From Haematobia irritans (lineage: Eukaryota > Arthropoda > Insecta > Diptera > Muscidae), in NCBI RefSeq assembly GCF_050003625.1, contig NC_134397.1:276204070-276268069 (forward strand): a stretch of DNA of 64,000 nt, read 5' to 3'. The notes beneath the pieces were generated by a model, which worked only from the letters and a program-made list of their open reading frames with translations, made no database searches and was not told the origin of the DNA. A program made the translations under genes and the position numbers. Within the stretch, counting starts at the first letter, position 1, and every line of letters begins with the position of its first letter. Of this stretch, positions 12,279-24,224 are shown in pieces.

Positions 12279-12539
12279 TTTACTAACATTGTGTTCCACC
12301 CTAGTGCATTAGCCGACTTAAGTTTTGAGTCTATAGATTTTGTTGAAGTCTATCAAATTCTGTCCAGATCGAGTGATCTGATGATCACATTTGACGGATG
12401 TGATATGGTATCGCAAATTTAGATCTAGAAAGAGGTGCAGGGCATAATATAGTCGGCCCCGCCCGACTTTAGACTTTCCTTACTTGTTTGTTCTCTATGG
12501 AGGAATTTGGGGATATATTTCATTTTGCCGAGTTATCCA

Positions 12540-13110
12540 TAATCCTTCGCTGAAAAACTGTTTGGTGTTCGTTCGAAACTGGAATTACATCCAAGGCGGG
12601 CGTGCTAACCATTGGAGCTCTAAATTAGCTCTAAATTATTTTACTGATCATGATAACAATTCTTATGTTTTGGAAAGTTTCTTTGATAAGTTACATAAAC
12701 AGTGTTACCGTTGGAAATTTTTGAAAAAGTCGCATTTTCAATTTTATACTGATAATATAGATTCTCAGATTTTAATCAATTCGTTAATTTGGTTTAGATC
12801 AACAAGGAAAGTCCTTAATGAAGCTTTGAAACACTAAGAAACGCCAACAGCATCACTAAGAGGTGATGGGTTAGGTTAGGTATAGTTGCAGCCCTATATT
12901 TTCTGGCTCACTTGGACTATTCAGTCCATTGTGATACCACAGTGGTGAACTTCTCTCTTATCACTGACTCTGGTCCGATTTTATATTCAGCTTCTATATT
13001 CAGCCGAGTCCGAACGGCGTTCTATATTGCGGTGAAACCACTTAGAGTAGTTTGGAAACACTCAAAAATGTTAAAAACATTACTCAGAGGCGATAATCCA
13101 CCACTGCTTC
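12540..13110 (-). mobile_element. Degenerate SINE fragments
   Basis: 12545-12625 carries the inverted tRNA-like head ('ggcgggcgtgctaaccattgg' region). 12866-13105 carries the inverted tail and body ('taggttaggtatagttgcag', then 'gccgagtccgaacggcgtt'). The two pieces are separated by unrelated sequence. The order shows at least one insertion or a pair of damaged copies of the SINE seen intact at 44.03 kb. Confidence 0.65.
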
Positions 13111-14811
13111 GAATTTTAGCACTTTCTTTTTATGCGACTTCAATCCATTTGTACACTGAAAGAAGAGTTCTTTTCTGAAGAACGAAATTTTAGACAAACG
13201 TACTTTTCTTTTGATTCTAAAGAATTTTCTTTAGAGGCAAATAAAGATTGGACACAATCGTTGCAATGCTTTTGATAAATTCGGGTTTATTTGTTCTAAA
13301 AAAAAAATACATTTTAGTTTTTTCTATGGGATATTTTAAAAAATTCGCATGGCGCCAGAAATACTGCAGTATGCGACTAAAGTCGCATTAATGGTAGCAC
13401 TGTACACAAAAACGATCAACTTTCGCATGATTTCAACAATGTAGGATAATTGTTCAAGGGTCTAATTTCATTCAGTAATGTTTTATGACATTTGAATATT
13501 GTGTGTCACGCCGCAGGAACACGCCAATAGTAAGAGAATCGTTTATTACTAAAAGCAACATCGAATCGGAATACACTCTTCTTATCTGTTCTCTGTTCAT
13601 AGTTATTTTGTTCTTCTCTTCATAGCTCTTTAACAAAATTTTGTTATTATATACTATAAAATTCCAATAATTTTTTTTTATTATTATTTTCCTCATATTT
13701 TTATTTTCCTCATAACATCTGAAACAAGATCTTTGGAATAAAAATCAACTTTTTCTCGAATCAATTTTCATCATTTAATTCATTTTGAAGCAAACTTTAA
13801 TATGCCGAACATTTAAAATTTTTATTGGCATGTGCCAAAGAAATGTGTACTAAAAATTCCATCTGTTGGATCTGTGGATAGGCAAACAAAAATTTCCTAA
13901 ATGAAATGAATAAAAGAAAAAAGCCACAACAATGTTTCTTTGATGCTTAAATCAACACAAAACTCTTCTTCATCAGCACATACTACGGCAATTTAATAAT
14001 TGTCATTTACCAACTCCTGGGAAAGATGTGCCGAATCCACAACAACAACAATTGTCATTTTCAAACCAGAAGTTGCTATGTCTGCCTCTATACCAGGCCA
14101 TAGCAGCATCCAATAAACTCTTGCCATCAGCAGAAATATACCAACAAATTTTTAATAGTTTTAAGTTACAATGAGATTTGAGTGGAGTGCGAACATAGAT
14201 GGATGATGACTTTGTAAAATTGTCAACTGATTTTTTTTTGCTCCGTTCTGCTGTCTATTGCAAATAGAAAAGTCTTTCAATTTGGATTTTATCCATTAGT
14301 ATCAAAATGGTAGATATTTTCAAACCAAAGCAAAGGATAACAACGATTGCCATATGCCAAGGACCAAGAGTAACATAACAACACATACACATTTACCAAA
14401 GGTGTATAGGAATGGATGACTGTATGTGAATAGATATATAAACCCCTACATAGTCGCAATATGTGTATCTCAATTGATAAGGAGGCAGATGTGATTTTAT
14501 AAAATTAAATAGGATAGGTTATACTGAGTGCATCCCTCTAATATTCAATGAAACGAATAACCTTTATATGAAAAACACAGTAATGAAGTTCCATACAATC
14601 ATTTCCTGATATTTTATAGACGTACAGAAAAAAATGGATCACTACTAGGGCTGCCAGTTTTGCCGATTATCACTTTGACGATTTTTAACTTAAAAAATAG
14701 GAAATGCAGATTTTTACCTCGTAAATGACGATTTTAGCTCCGTTCGCGTATCGAATAATTTTTAAAAAGTACACAAAACAAAAAAACAAAAGGAGGATAG
14801 ACAAAACTAAA
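13111..14811. other. Spacer without a recognisable gene
   Basis: AT-rich sequence. 13155-13330 begins TACACTGAAAGAAGAG and may be the edge of a small MITE, but no partner end was found. No coding region is supported. Confidence 0.4.
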
Positions 14812-16103
14812 GGGTGATACGGTCAAAATTTGGTCAAGGGAAAACGCGTGTAAATCGGTGAAATCGTTTATTTAAAAAATCAAATTAAATTTCTTTTTCA
14901 AGTTCAATTAGTATAAAATTCAGGAAAAATATTCAGTTAGGCTTTCGCTTTTCCAAATCCGAATTGCCGGGCCTCATGCTTGACACCTGCCGTCAGATTT
15001 TGTACAGCCACCTTGTCCACCTTCTTCGCCGCAGAAACCCAGTTTGCCTTGAACTGCTGCTCGTCCTTAGCAGTTTTTTGTGGTCTTCTTTAGGTTCCGC
15101 TTGACAATAGCCCAGTATTTCTCAATTGGGCGGAGCTCGGGCGTGTTGGGAGGGTTCTTGTCCTTGAGAACCACCTGCACGTTGTTGGCGGCGTACCACT
15201 CCATGGCCTTTTTACCTCAATGGCAAGATGCCAAATCCGGCCAAAACAGTACGGAACAACTGTGTTTCTTCAGGAAAGGCAGCAGACGTTTATTCAAACA
15301 CTCTTTCACGTAAATTTCTTGGTTGACAGTCCCTATGAAAATGCTGCTTTCCAAGCCACAGGTACAGATGGCTTGCCAAACCTGATATTTCTTTGCGAAC
15401 TTTGACAGTTTTATGTGCTTGAAAATATCTGCTACCTTTCCCCTTCCTTTTGCCGTATAAAACTCCTGTCCCGGAAGCTGCTTGTAGTCGGCTTTGACGT
15501 AGGTTTCGTCGTACATTACCACGCAGTCAAACTTCGTCAGCATCGTCGTGTACAGCCTCCGGGATCGCGCTTTTGCCTTCGTATTTTGTTTATCATCGCG
15601 ATTTGGAGTCACTACCTTCTTGTAAGTCGATAGTCCGGCTCGTTTTTTGGCTCGATGCATGGTTGTAGATGATACACCCGGCTTATTTGCGGCATCTCGG
15701 AGAGAGGTTAGGGATTCGCTTGATACTACCGGCAACTCTCTTTGTCATCTCAGCGGCTTCCGGTTTTCGATTTCCCCCCGATCCAGACTTCCTGGCTGTC
15801 GACAAACGTTCCCCAAACACTTTAATTACATTTGTAACGGTTGATTTGGCAACTTTTAGCGATTTTGCCAGCTTTGCGTGCGAGTAGCTCGGATTTTCGC
15901 GATGCGCGAGCAAAATTTTGATACGCTGCTCTTCTTGCTTGGACGGCATTTTGACAACTGAAGAGTGAATTCCAAAATCAAAATAAGAGCAACATTCTAC
16001 ACACACACACACCTTCAAAATGAGGGGTGTTCAGGTTTTTTAAATGCAAAATTGAAAGAAATACGTCAAGTTTATATTGACCAAATTTTGACCTATCACC
16101 CTT
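14812..16103 (-). mobile_element. Tc1/mariner DD37E element, copy A (degenerate)
   Basis: Ends AAGGGTGATACGGTCAAAAT and, inverted, TTTTGACCTATCACCCTT are flanked by TA (14810-14811 and 16104-16105). The right terminal repeat has lost one G compared with copy B at 54517. The 1292-bp element carries a broken transposase gene. Confidence 0.92.
14937..15949 (-). pseudogene. DD37E transposase pseudogene
   Basis: Translation starts at ATG 15949 (MPSKQEEQRIKI), runs through the helix-turn-helix region, and shifts frame near 15700 ahead of the LRDAANK segment. The next frame carries MYDETYVKADY (first catalytic D) and LFWPDLASCH (second D). Small deletions around 15250-15330 remove residues present in copy B, and a further frameshift lies near the A-run at 15075. 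The family stop codon is at 14937. It cannot make a full transposase. Confidence 0.88.
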
Positions 16104-16779
16104 TATCTGATAAACCATAAAAATTAGCCATTTTGGGAAATGAGGGTCTTTTTCTCCAGTGTTATACGTAAATATTAAAATTTATATGTAAGTAAAAATT
16201 TTACTCAATAACTATTTTTTTTAGAAAATTCTATTTTTTATGAAAAAAAAATTATGACATTTATTGGAATGTATAGCTATGTTTATTTATTTTTATACAA
16301 AAGTCGTTGTGTTTTTATACCCTAAACCACATAGTGGTTAGGGTATAATAAGTTTGATCTGCCAAAAAATGTGCCTACCAGAAATATTGATTTTAGACCC
16401 CATAAAATATATACCGATCGACTCAGAATCACCTCCTGAGTCGATCTAGCGCTTGGTGTCCGTCCGTCAGTCCATGTATTTGTTGTTCACAGGATTCCGG
16501 TCGCAATTATTAACCGATTTTGATGAAATTTGGTACAGGGATTTTTTTGGGCACAAAGACGAACGCTATTGAATTTGGAAGAAATCGGATCAAATTTAGA
16601 TATAGCTCCCATATATATGTATCGTCCGATTTCGACAAATGGGGTCATGTTGCGCTTTTTTTCAAACGGATCGTCACCAAATTTGGCAGAAGGTAATCTT
16701 TTTCATCGCCCTTCAAGCCTGCAAAATTTCATCGAAATCGGTTCAGATTTAGATATAGCTCTCATATATATGTATAGCC

Positions 16780-17508
16780 CAGTGTTGGGCAAAATTTATT
16801 CTAAATAATGAATAAAAAGATAACGAATAAATTCCATTTAGTTTTTATTTGGAATAACAAATAATTTTTTTATTCGTTTATTTGTGAAAACAAATAACTT
16901 CAATTTATTTGTTTTCTTTTTATTTGTTATTCGAAAGTTTCAAAAAAAAATTTTCAAATAATACACGTATGTTAAAAAAAATTTTTTCTCATTACCTCCT
17001 TCGCTTGAGAACGTTTTATGCGTTTATAGCTCAAACGCATTCTTACCATGTCGCCTCTTAAGGTGAGATATGAAGTTTGATGTTGAATTTTTCTCTCCTT
17101 TTACCTTAACAAAATCAGGCTCACATTTCACGCACACTGCACTGATATTCTTTACTCCGTCTTCTAAAATTCTGTAGAATTTTCCATCAAAAATGGAAAA
17201 ACCAGATTCACTTGAATCACTATTTTTGGATGTTGTACCTTCCGGTTCCATTCCTAGTTATAAAGACAATTATCGTTCCTTTCAAAAAAATATTATTTTA
17301 TCAGAAGAATTCAATAAATTCAATTTATTTTTTTCGATTCAAAAAAAATATTATTTGTATGACAAATAACAACTAACGAATAATTATTTGTGACACAAAT
17401 AAACGGATAACTGTTGAAATTTGATTTCAAAAAATTTCAAATGAAAAATAACGAATAAAAAATTATTTGTTATTTGAATAAAAATTTATTGAATAACGCC
17501 CAACACTG
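16780..17508 (-). mobile_element. Short hAT element with 8-bp target duplication
   Basis: Terminal inverted repeats CAGTGTTGGGC / GCCCAACACTG are flanked by identical 8-bp repeats GTATAGCC (16772-16779 and 17509-17516), the hAT signature. The host repeat reads continuously when it is removed. Subterminal sequence is dominated by TTATTTGT/ACAAATAA motifs. At 729 bp it is too short for a transposase but keeps an exon for a BED finger. Confidence 0.93.
17024..17251 (-). CDS. BED-type zinc-finger fragment of a hAT transposase
   Basis: A 75-residue ORF with a true ATG. It has the BED arrangement: an aromatic start (FDGKFYRIL), the C-x2-C pair in VCVKC, and the H-x4-H end in SHLKRRHG. In hAT transposases this domain sits at the N-terminus and binds the element's ends. 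Here it is followed by a stop and no catalytic region, so it is a relic first exon or, less likely, a stand-alone DNA-binding product. Confidence 0.75.
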   Translation of the reverse strand: MEPEGTTSKNSDSSESGFSIFDGKFYRILEDGVKNISAVCVKCEPDFVKVKGEKNSTSNFISHLKRRHGKNAFEL

Positions 17509-18164
17509 GTATAGCCCGATTTTTCTAAACTTGGCCATAAAACCCTTATTTATCAACCGATCTTACTCAAAGTTGGCTAAATGTAACTATATGTGCAAAA
17601 TATCATCCAAATCGGTTCAGATTTAGATATAGCTATAGCTCCCATATATATGTACCGCCCGATTTTTCTAAATTTGGCCATAAAACCCTTATTTATCAAC
17701 CGATCTTACTCAAAGTTGGCTAAGTGTAATCTTACTATATGTACAAAAAAAACATGGAAATCGGTTGAGATTTAGATATAGCTCCCATATATATGTATAG
17801 CCCGATTTTGCCAAGTTTGGCCATAATAACCTTATTTTTGACCATAGAGGCCTCATTTCTTAACTGATCTTACTCAAATTTTTCACAAGGTAACCTTTTG
17901 TGGTATTAATCAAACCCGCAAAATATTATGCAAATTGGTTCAGATTTAGATATAGTTTCCATATATATGCATCGCTCTATTTTCCCAAATTTGGCCATAG
18001 TACTCTTATTTATTAACCAATATTACTTAAATTTCAAATTTTGATGTACTAGCCGATCGTATTTATACGTACTTGTAGCTCTTACATAAGAATATGGCTC
18101 GATTTTTACAAATTTGGATTTATTACCCACACTAATTGAACGATTTTCTCTTTTTTAATAATAA

Positions 18165-18684
18165 ACACTGAAAAAACAGTGAACCCACCAGGAAGAAAAG
18201 TTTCGGTTAATTTTATAAAATTTTGAATATTTGTAGAAAATTTTATGTAAACAGTATTACAAACGTTGGCATCACGCCCATGTCATAAAAATAAGTAAAT
18301 ATTTTTCGACAAATTCAAGAAAATTTAGTAGACATAACTAAGTTTTTTCACTTGTTAAAGAAAATTTTGTAGTTTGAAGGAAAAACTTGGAGTTCAAAAT
18401 TGCAAGAATGTCTTTAGTGATATAAGAAGTTCATGATGGACGCATTTTTGGTAAAATTTACAAATTTAAAGAAATTCTGAACTATTTTGTGGAAGGTACG
18501 AATTTAGTTAATCATTATGCTTCATTTGAGTTCATTTTTTTCCTCGGTTTTAGTTAATTTAACTAACGTAAACAAAAAAATATTATAGTAAAGGAAACTT
18601 TCTCCAAACATAATAATTCCATGAACTAAAATAAAGTTAAATTGGCTTTAGTGAAATAGAGAGTTCACTTTTTTTTGAGTGTAG
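18165..18684 (+). mobile_element. ACACTGAAAAAACAGTGAAC MITE, copy 1
   Basis: The left end ACACTGAAAAAACAGTGAAC and right end GTTCACTTTTTTTTGAGTGT form an inverted repeat. The body is AT-rich with shared blocks ('aaatatttttcgacaaattc', 'tagtgaaatagagagttcac'). A second full copy is at 19692-20213, with partial copies at 19420, 51672 and the right edge of the window. Confidence 0.8.
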
Positions 18685-19419
18685 TGGCATACTAACTCCG
18701 TAGGTGCAATATCAACACAACCAGTGTTGCTAGAAGTACGGGAAATTCCCTATATGTAGGGTTTTTCTAATATGTAGCGTCTTGTAGGGACGTATGGCCA
18801 CAATGTAGGGACATTTTCACTCAACACAATTTGTAATAATTTTTACATTTTGGTGGCTCGAGAGGAGAAAATTAGAAGCAGACAAGGCTTGATCTTTAAC
18901 AATGTGTGGCAATTACCACTCGTGCCAAAAAAAAATCTAACAAAATTTGAAGATTACCACAAATTTACCAAACAAATATTTCTATAGAAATTTTTGTCAA
19001 AACTTTATTCCTGTAGAAAATTTTGTCAACATTTTATTTCTATAGAAAATTTTCTCAAAATTGTATTTCTATAGAAATTTTTTTCAAAATATTATTTCTA
19101 TAAAAAATTTTCTCAAAATTTTATTTCTATGGATTTTTTCGGAATTTATTGTGATAATTGGTTGATAGTTTTGCTGCAAGTAGAGGATGCTGATGAGGAA
19201 TGTGGTAATTCCGAAACGTGCGTCCATCCAACCATCTAGCAGTCTATAGGGCTTTGCCCAAATAAATATGACAAACATTTTTTCCTCTGTTGGTTAAGCT
19301 ACACTTGTAGTTTAGTCAATGCATGGTTTTAAGCTGAAATCAAAAACAACAACAATGATTAAAAGAAAAAAATAACAATAACAAAACAAAACGAATGAAA
19401 ATTAATTATCTCTAATAAA
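18685..19419. other. Spacer with a short tandem repeat
   Basis: 18960-19130 consists of about five degenerate 29-33-bp units around TTTCTATAGAAATTTT. The same motif builds the array at 23.6-23.9 kb. No gene is seen. Confidence 0.5.
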
Positions 19420-19585
19420 TTTTCTTAAATTTGCCGATAAATATTTACTTATTTTTGTGATATCGGCGTGATATCATCGTTTGTAATAACGTTTTCTAAA
19501 ATATGTCTACAAATAATCCAAAATTTCTAAAATGAACGAACATTTTTCTTCCTGGTGGGTTCACCCTTTTTTTAGTGCAGTACTA
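19420..19585 (-). mobile_element. Truncated inverted copy of the ACACTGAAAAAA MITE
   Basis: The stretch ending in TTCCTGGTGGGTTCACCC is the reverse complement of the left third of the element at 18165. Its other part is missing. Confidence 0.65.
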
Positions 19586-19691
19586 AAATTCGGCTTTTTA
19601 CACAAACTAGATCATACTTTTCTAAACTAAGCAATTTTATTTTTCCAAATACGATTTTTTCTCAACCCGGGAAAGTCATCCTGTTTTGTAC

Positions 19692-20213
19692 ACACTGAAA
19701 AAACAGTGAACCCACCAGGAAAGATAACTTTCGATTAATTTTAGAAAATTTGGAACTTTTTTAGAAAATTTTAACTAAACGGTATTACAAGCGCTGGCAT
19801 CACTCCGATATGGCAAAAATAAGTAAATATTTTTCGACAAATTCAAGAAAATTTATTAGACATAACTAAATTTTTTCAGTAGTTAAAGAAAAGTTTTTAG
19901 TTTTAAGAGAAATCTTGGAGTTCAAAATTGCAAGAATGTCTTTAGTGACATACGAAGTTCATGACGGACACATTTTTGGTAAAATTTACAAATTTAAAGA
20001 AATAATGAACTATTTTGTAAGAAATACGAAATTAGGAAATCTTTATGCTTTATTTGTGTATAACTTTTTCCCGTTTTTTAGTTCATTTAACTAACATACG
20101 CAAAAAATTATTTGACTAAAATAAACTTTTTCCAAACATAATGATTCTATGAACTAATATAAAGTTAATATGGCTTTAGTGAAATAGAGAGTTCACTTTT
20201 TTTTGAGTGCAGT
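19692..20213 (+). mobile_element. ACACTGAAAAAACAGTGAAC MITE, copy 2
   Basis: Same ends and body as the copy at 18165 and closely similar over its whole length. The two copies lie 1 kb apart in the same orientation. It encodes nothing. Confidence 0.8.
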
Positions 20214-22166
20214 AACGCCATCCCTCGTCATTTTGAATATTGCCTATTTCAAGGCCATAGAAATTGCATAGTGGGAAAAATTATAACCAAAATTCAGTTT
20301 ATTTTGTTACTCAGTTAATTTTTAATTAAAAAAAATTGAATATTGGTTGAATTAGTTTAACATAAATTTATCATTTTCAATCGACAAAAACACACTTTAC
20401 GATGAAAATAAAATTAAGCGTCCTTTTTTTGATGAAGCATGACTTCTAGGATTAAACAACATGTTTTCTTCAACCTGCCTAAAATTATTGCATCATTAGA
20501 ATTAAGTCGCAACAGGTAATATTTTGTTACTTAAATTTTTCTAAAATAAACACAAAATTTCCTTCATGGTGATTTCTCTTTATGTTTTTGGTGTACTTAG
20601 TATATCATCATAAACATTCACATAAAAATGCATTCCAGTCAAAACAGTCATTAGGATTGTGTTAATTAGATTATTAATACAAAAAGATGCATTAAGAAAA
20701 CATAAATATATTAATATGTTATAAAAACATGATCTTTCAAAGGTATTAAAACTATGTGCCAATACATACTTCTACTCGCATAATTGACATTACAAAATTA
20801 TTAAAGTGAATTCATTACAATATGATGTGTGTGTATGTATTTCGAGTTTGTCTCGCTTATGAGTAACAAACATTTTTCGGCCATGTTTGTTTACTTTGCT
20901 CCGCCTCGTTATGTTTCGTCGTATCGGTGCTGCTTTGTATCACCACAGTAAACACACACTCTTACACAAAAACATGGAGAGCAACCAGCAACTAAACAGC
21001 AACAACAACAACAACATGGTTGTGTTAGAGCGAAGAGCAGCTTGCTTCTCCACCACCATATATTTGGTATCTCCTTTGTTCAGCTCTCAACCATTATCAT
21101 CATCTTCAGTCTCAAATGGTGTACGATGCTTTTACATTTGCAATGTATATTGGTGTATAAGTACGGATGGGTTTAAATGGAGAATATGCGAATAGGATGA
21201 TGGAAAGCACCATGCATGAATGTTGACTCGCTGTGTGCATCTGGTTTTATTTATATCAGCAGCTATAATGACTAGACTAGTTTACTAGTTTGACACATAT
21301 CTAAAGATAATGAAAAATCGTTCGTCAAGATGAAGTTATTGTGTACAGTGTTGTGAAGCCTCCAAAATATAGTACAAAAAAACTCACTTAGAAATAAAAT
21401 AATCCAATAACGTTGTAAAATTAAATGAAGATATGCGAATCCAGTGTATTCTTTGTCATACGAGGAACAGTCAAATGGTTTTAAAATAAATGAAATAACA
21501 TTGAACTATACACGCAAAGCCGATAATAACACCAAGCAAAATCTCCACGAATTTATATAAATTTATTTAAATCCTAATAAAATGTAAATAATAAACTCAG
21601 ATTAGTATAATATTAGCTGAACAAAAATATTTGTCTTATTGACGAATTTCTTTCAGAAATGATTCAAAGAAACATTTACATACATTTCCATGATTATGTT
21701 CTCAAATTTTGAAAAACATTAATTTTTGTTCAGCTCATTAATTAAAATTTGTTCCTTATTTCTTAAAATTATTTCGTTATATTGAAGTGTGAAACCTATA
21801 CTAGCAGAAAAAACAATCATTATATTAAAGAATGATGTTCCTTGTTTACGGTATGGGTGAATTTTATTAATTTTTAGCTCGGATGTTTAGCCAGGAAATT
21901 GTTTAGCCACGCTAATGCCCACTCTTGTAGGGTCGAATTGAGAAGAAAATAATCGGTATTACTTTACCGCAAATAATGACGCCGTTTTTTCGCAGCCGAC
22001 TCACCACTATTCAAATTTTGCTGCCTACTTATCAAAAATATTGATTTACATCAGAAAAAAATGTTAATAATTTTTGTATTTTCTGCCTCTGCCTCAACCA
22101 CAATCGATCAAAACAATTTTGCAAAAATAGATTGGTTGTATACAACTAATCTCATTACCATTAATA
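20214..22166. other. Spacer; possible untranslated exon near 20.9-21.2 kb
   Basis: The part around 20880-21200 is less AT-rich and contains CAACAACAAC runs and an open frame beginning MESNQQLNSN, features common in fly 5' leaders. No splice or domain evidence supports a gene. The remainder is AT-rich without recognisable elements. Confidence 0.35.
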
Positions 22167-23099
22167 AAGGGTGATTTGTTAAGAGCTTGATAACTTTTTT
22201 TTTAAAAAAAACGCATAAAATTTGCAAAATCTCATCGGTTCTTTATTTGAAACGTTAGATTGGTCCATGACATTTACTTTTTGAAGATAATTTCATTTAA
22301 ATGTTGACCGCGGCTGCGTCTTAGGTGGTCCATTCGGAAAGTCCAATTTTGGGCAACTTTTTCGAGCATTTCGGCCGGAATAGCCCGAATTTCTTCGGAA
22401 ATGTTGTCTTCCAAAGCTGGAATAGTTGCTGGCTTATTTCTGTAGACTTTAGACTTGACGTAGCCCCACAAAAAATAGTCTAAAGGCGTCAAATCGCATA
22501 ATCTTGGTGGCCAATTTACCGGTCCATTTCTTGAGATGAATTGTTCTCCGAAGTTTTCCCTCAAAATGGCCATAGAATCGCGAGCTGTGTGGCATGTAGC
22601 GCCATCTTGTTGAAACCACATGTCAACCAAGTTCAGTTCTTCCATTTTTGGCAACAAAAAGTTTGTTAGCATCGAACGATAGCGATCGCCATTCACCGTA
22701 ACGTTGCGTCCAACAGCATCTTTGAAAAAATACGGTCCAATGATTCCACCAGCGTACAAACCACACCAAACAGTGCATTTTTCGGGATGCATGGGCAGTT
22801 CTTGAACGGCTTCTGGTTGCTCTTCACTCCAAATGCGGCAATTTTGCTTATTTACGTAGCCATTCAACCAGAAATGAGCCTCATCGCTGAACAAAATTTG
22901 TCGATAAAAAAGCGGATTTTCTGCCAACTTTTCTAGGGCCCATTCACTGAAAATTCGACGTTGTGGCAGATCGTAAGTCTATTCATGATGAAATGTCAAA
23001 GCATACTGAGCATCTTTCTCTTTGACACCATGTCTGAAATCCCACGTGATCTGTCAAATACTAATGCATGAAAATCCTAACCTCAAAAGAATCACCCTT
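22167..23099 (-). mobile_element. Tc1/mariner DD41D element, copy 2 (internally deleted)
   Basis: A 933-bp copy with the same ends as copy 1, flanked by TA (22165-22166 and 23100-23101). The body is nearly identical to copy 1 but differs at the internal deletion joint. Confidence 0.93.
22274..22978 (-). pseudogene. DD41D transposase pseudogene, copy 2
   Basis: The catalytic region (FSDEAHF, QQDGATCHTA, LTPLDYFLWG) is open down to its stop at 22274. The family ATG near 22987 reads only MNRLTICHNV and then stops about ten codons later, because six bases replace seven at the deletion joint and shift the frame. The long frame therefore has no natural start. Confidence 0.85.
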
Positions 23100-23504
23100 T
23101 ATAACTTCAATTTTAATTTATTATGGGTAACTGTCCGCCGCCACCAGATACAAATATTTAGTGTCAGCCGCTCTTTGCTTTACATTTAGTACTTACGCTC
23201 AAAGAAATTTGTTTTAGAACAAAAAACAAAAAGCAACAAGGAAGTGGTAAGCGTAAAATCTCTTACAATAAAATCCCTTGAAAACAAAAAATATGTGAGA
23301 GTCAAAAGTAGATTTTTCAAAATTTTTGAAAAAAACGAAAAGCCTACTTTTTAAATTTAATTATTTGAATAATAAAATTATGTAGCATAGTTTCTGGCTC
23401 TTTACTTAAACGTAATTGCAATGGATTGTGTCTTGGATAAGCCCCAGCCCTTGTGTAAAACCATTTCCCAATGGGACGATCTGTATCATATATTGACCAT
23501 AGAC

Positions 23505-24224
23505 CAGGGATGGAAAATACAATTTTTAAGAAAGTACAAAAAAGGTATTTTTTGAGCGGAAAGGTATTTTTTACTAAATTTCACTGGAAAATTATTGTCA
23601 AGAGACTAAATTTTAAAGAAATAAAATTTTGACAAAATTTTCTATATAAATAAAATTTTGCAAAAATTTTCTATAGAAATAAAATTTTGCAAAAAAAATC
23701 TGTTGATAAAAAATGTTGCAAAATTTTTTCTATAGAAATAAAATCTTGCAAAAATTTCCTATAGAAATAAAATTTGTACAAAATTTTCAATTGAAATAAA
23801 ATTTTGACAAAATTTTCTATAAAAATAAAATTTTGCAAAAATTCTATATAGAAATAAAATTTTGACAACATTTTCTACCGAAATAAAAAATCGATAATAT
23901 AGAATCGCATTCTTTTTTCGACTAAAACATTCTTGAAGTTCAATAAAATCCTGTTTTTGACTATGTCTTTTACAAAATCGAGATTTTCTTCCCACATGAA
24001 CATGTCTGTTTTGCCATATGTTTAAAAGACTATTAGCAAATAAGATTGATAAAGACTTTCTCAAAATATTAAAATATTTTGTCAAAGCTATTGTACCATA
24101 AATCTGATATCGACTCAAAAATGTCTACACAAAAGGTACTAAATCATTCGCGGGGATACTACGGTACTGACCGGGGTGAAAAGGTATTGAAAAAAGTACT
24201 ATAGTACTGCATTTTCCATCCCTG
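23505..24224. mobile_element. hAT MITE CAGGGATGGAAAAT
   Basis: Terminal inverted repeats CAGGGATGGAAAATACA / TGCATTTTCCATCCCTG are flanked by 8-bp repeats CCATAGAC (23497-23504) and CCATATAC (24225-24232), which match at seven positions. The interior holds a tandem array (23590-23890). It has no transposase. Confidence 0.85.
23590..23890. repeat. Tandem array of 27-35-bp TTTCTATAGAAATAAAATTT units
   Basis: About nine degenerate units, each with 'ctatagaaataaaatttt'. Open frames of low-complexity residues through it are artefacts of the array. Confidence 0.8.

Larger units (their letters stand above)
9602..12488 (-). mobile_element. DINE/helentron-like element, copy 2, interrupted by a second copy
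   Basis: In reverse orientation, the 3' hairpin end is at 9602-9640 and the 5' end, with GGAAAGTCTAAAGTCGGGCG on the minus strand, is at 12440-12488. The sequence breaks inside a T-run at about 10791 and resumes at about 12279, so the outer copy is 9602-10791 plus 12279-12488. The split contains a second, complete-looking copy. Central units of about 150 bp carry the same cores as copy 1. Confidence 0.7.
16314..18160 (-). mobile_element. Related tandem-repeat element (second DINE-like family)
   Basis: It opens with a hairpin, TATACCCTAAACCAC then GTGGTTAGGGTATA, followed by a GTCC/GTCAG-rich stretch and degenerate units with 'aaatcggttcagatttagat' and 'cccatatatatgta' cores. The hairpin end lies on the left, so the orientation is inverted relative to copy 1. 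The other end is not clear and may be obscured by the MITE at 18165. A hAT element is inserted at 16780. Confidence 0.6.

Noticed and set aside
14650..16150. hAT MITE around the DD37E copy (TAGGGCTGCCAG at 14647)
   Set aside because: The left sequence looks like a hAT end, but no matching inverted end or 8-bp duplication was found downstream.
18720..18760. hAT end CAGTGTTGCTAGAAGTA
   Set aside because: No inverted partner or target duplication could be found within several kilobases.
23671..24118. Low-complexity Phe/Tyr/Lys-rich open frames of 66 and 119 codons
   Set aside because: They follow the TTTCTATAGAAATAAAATTT minisatellite of a MITE.
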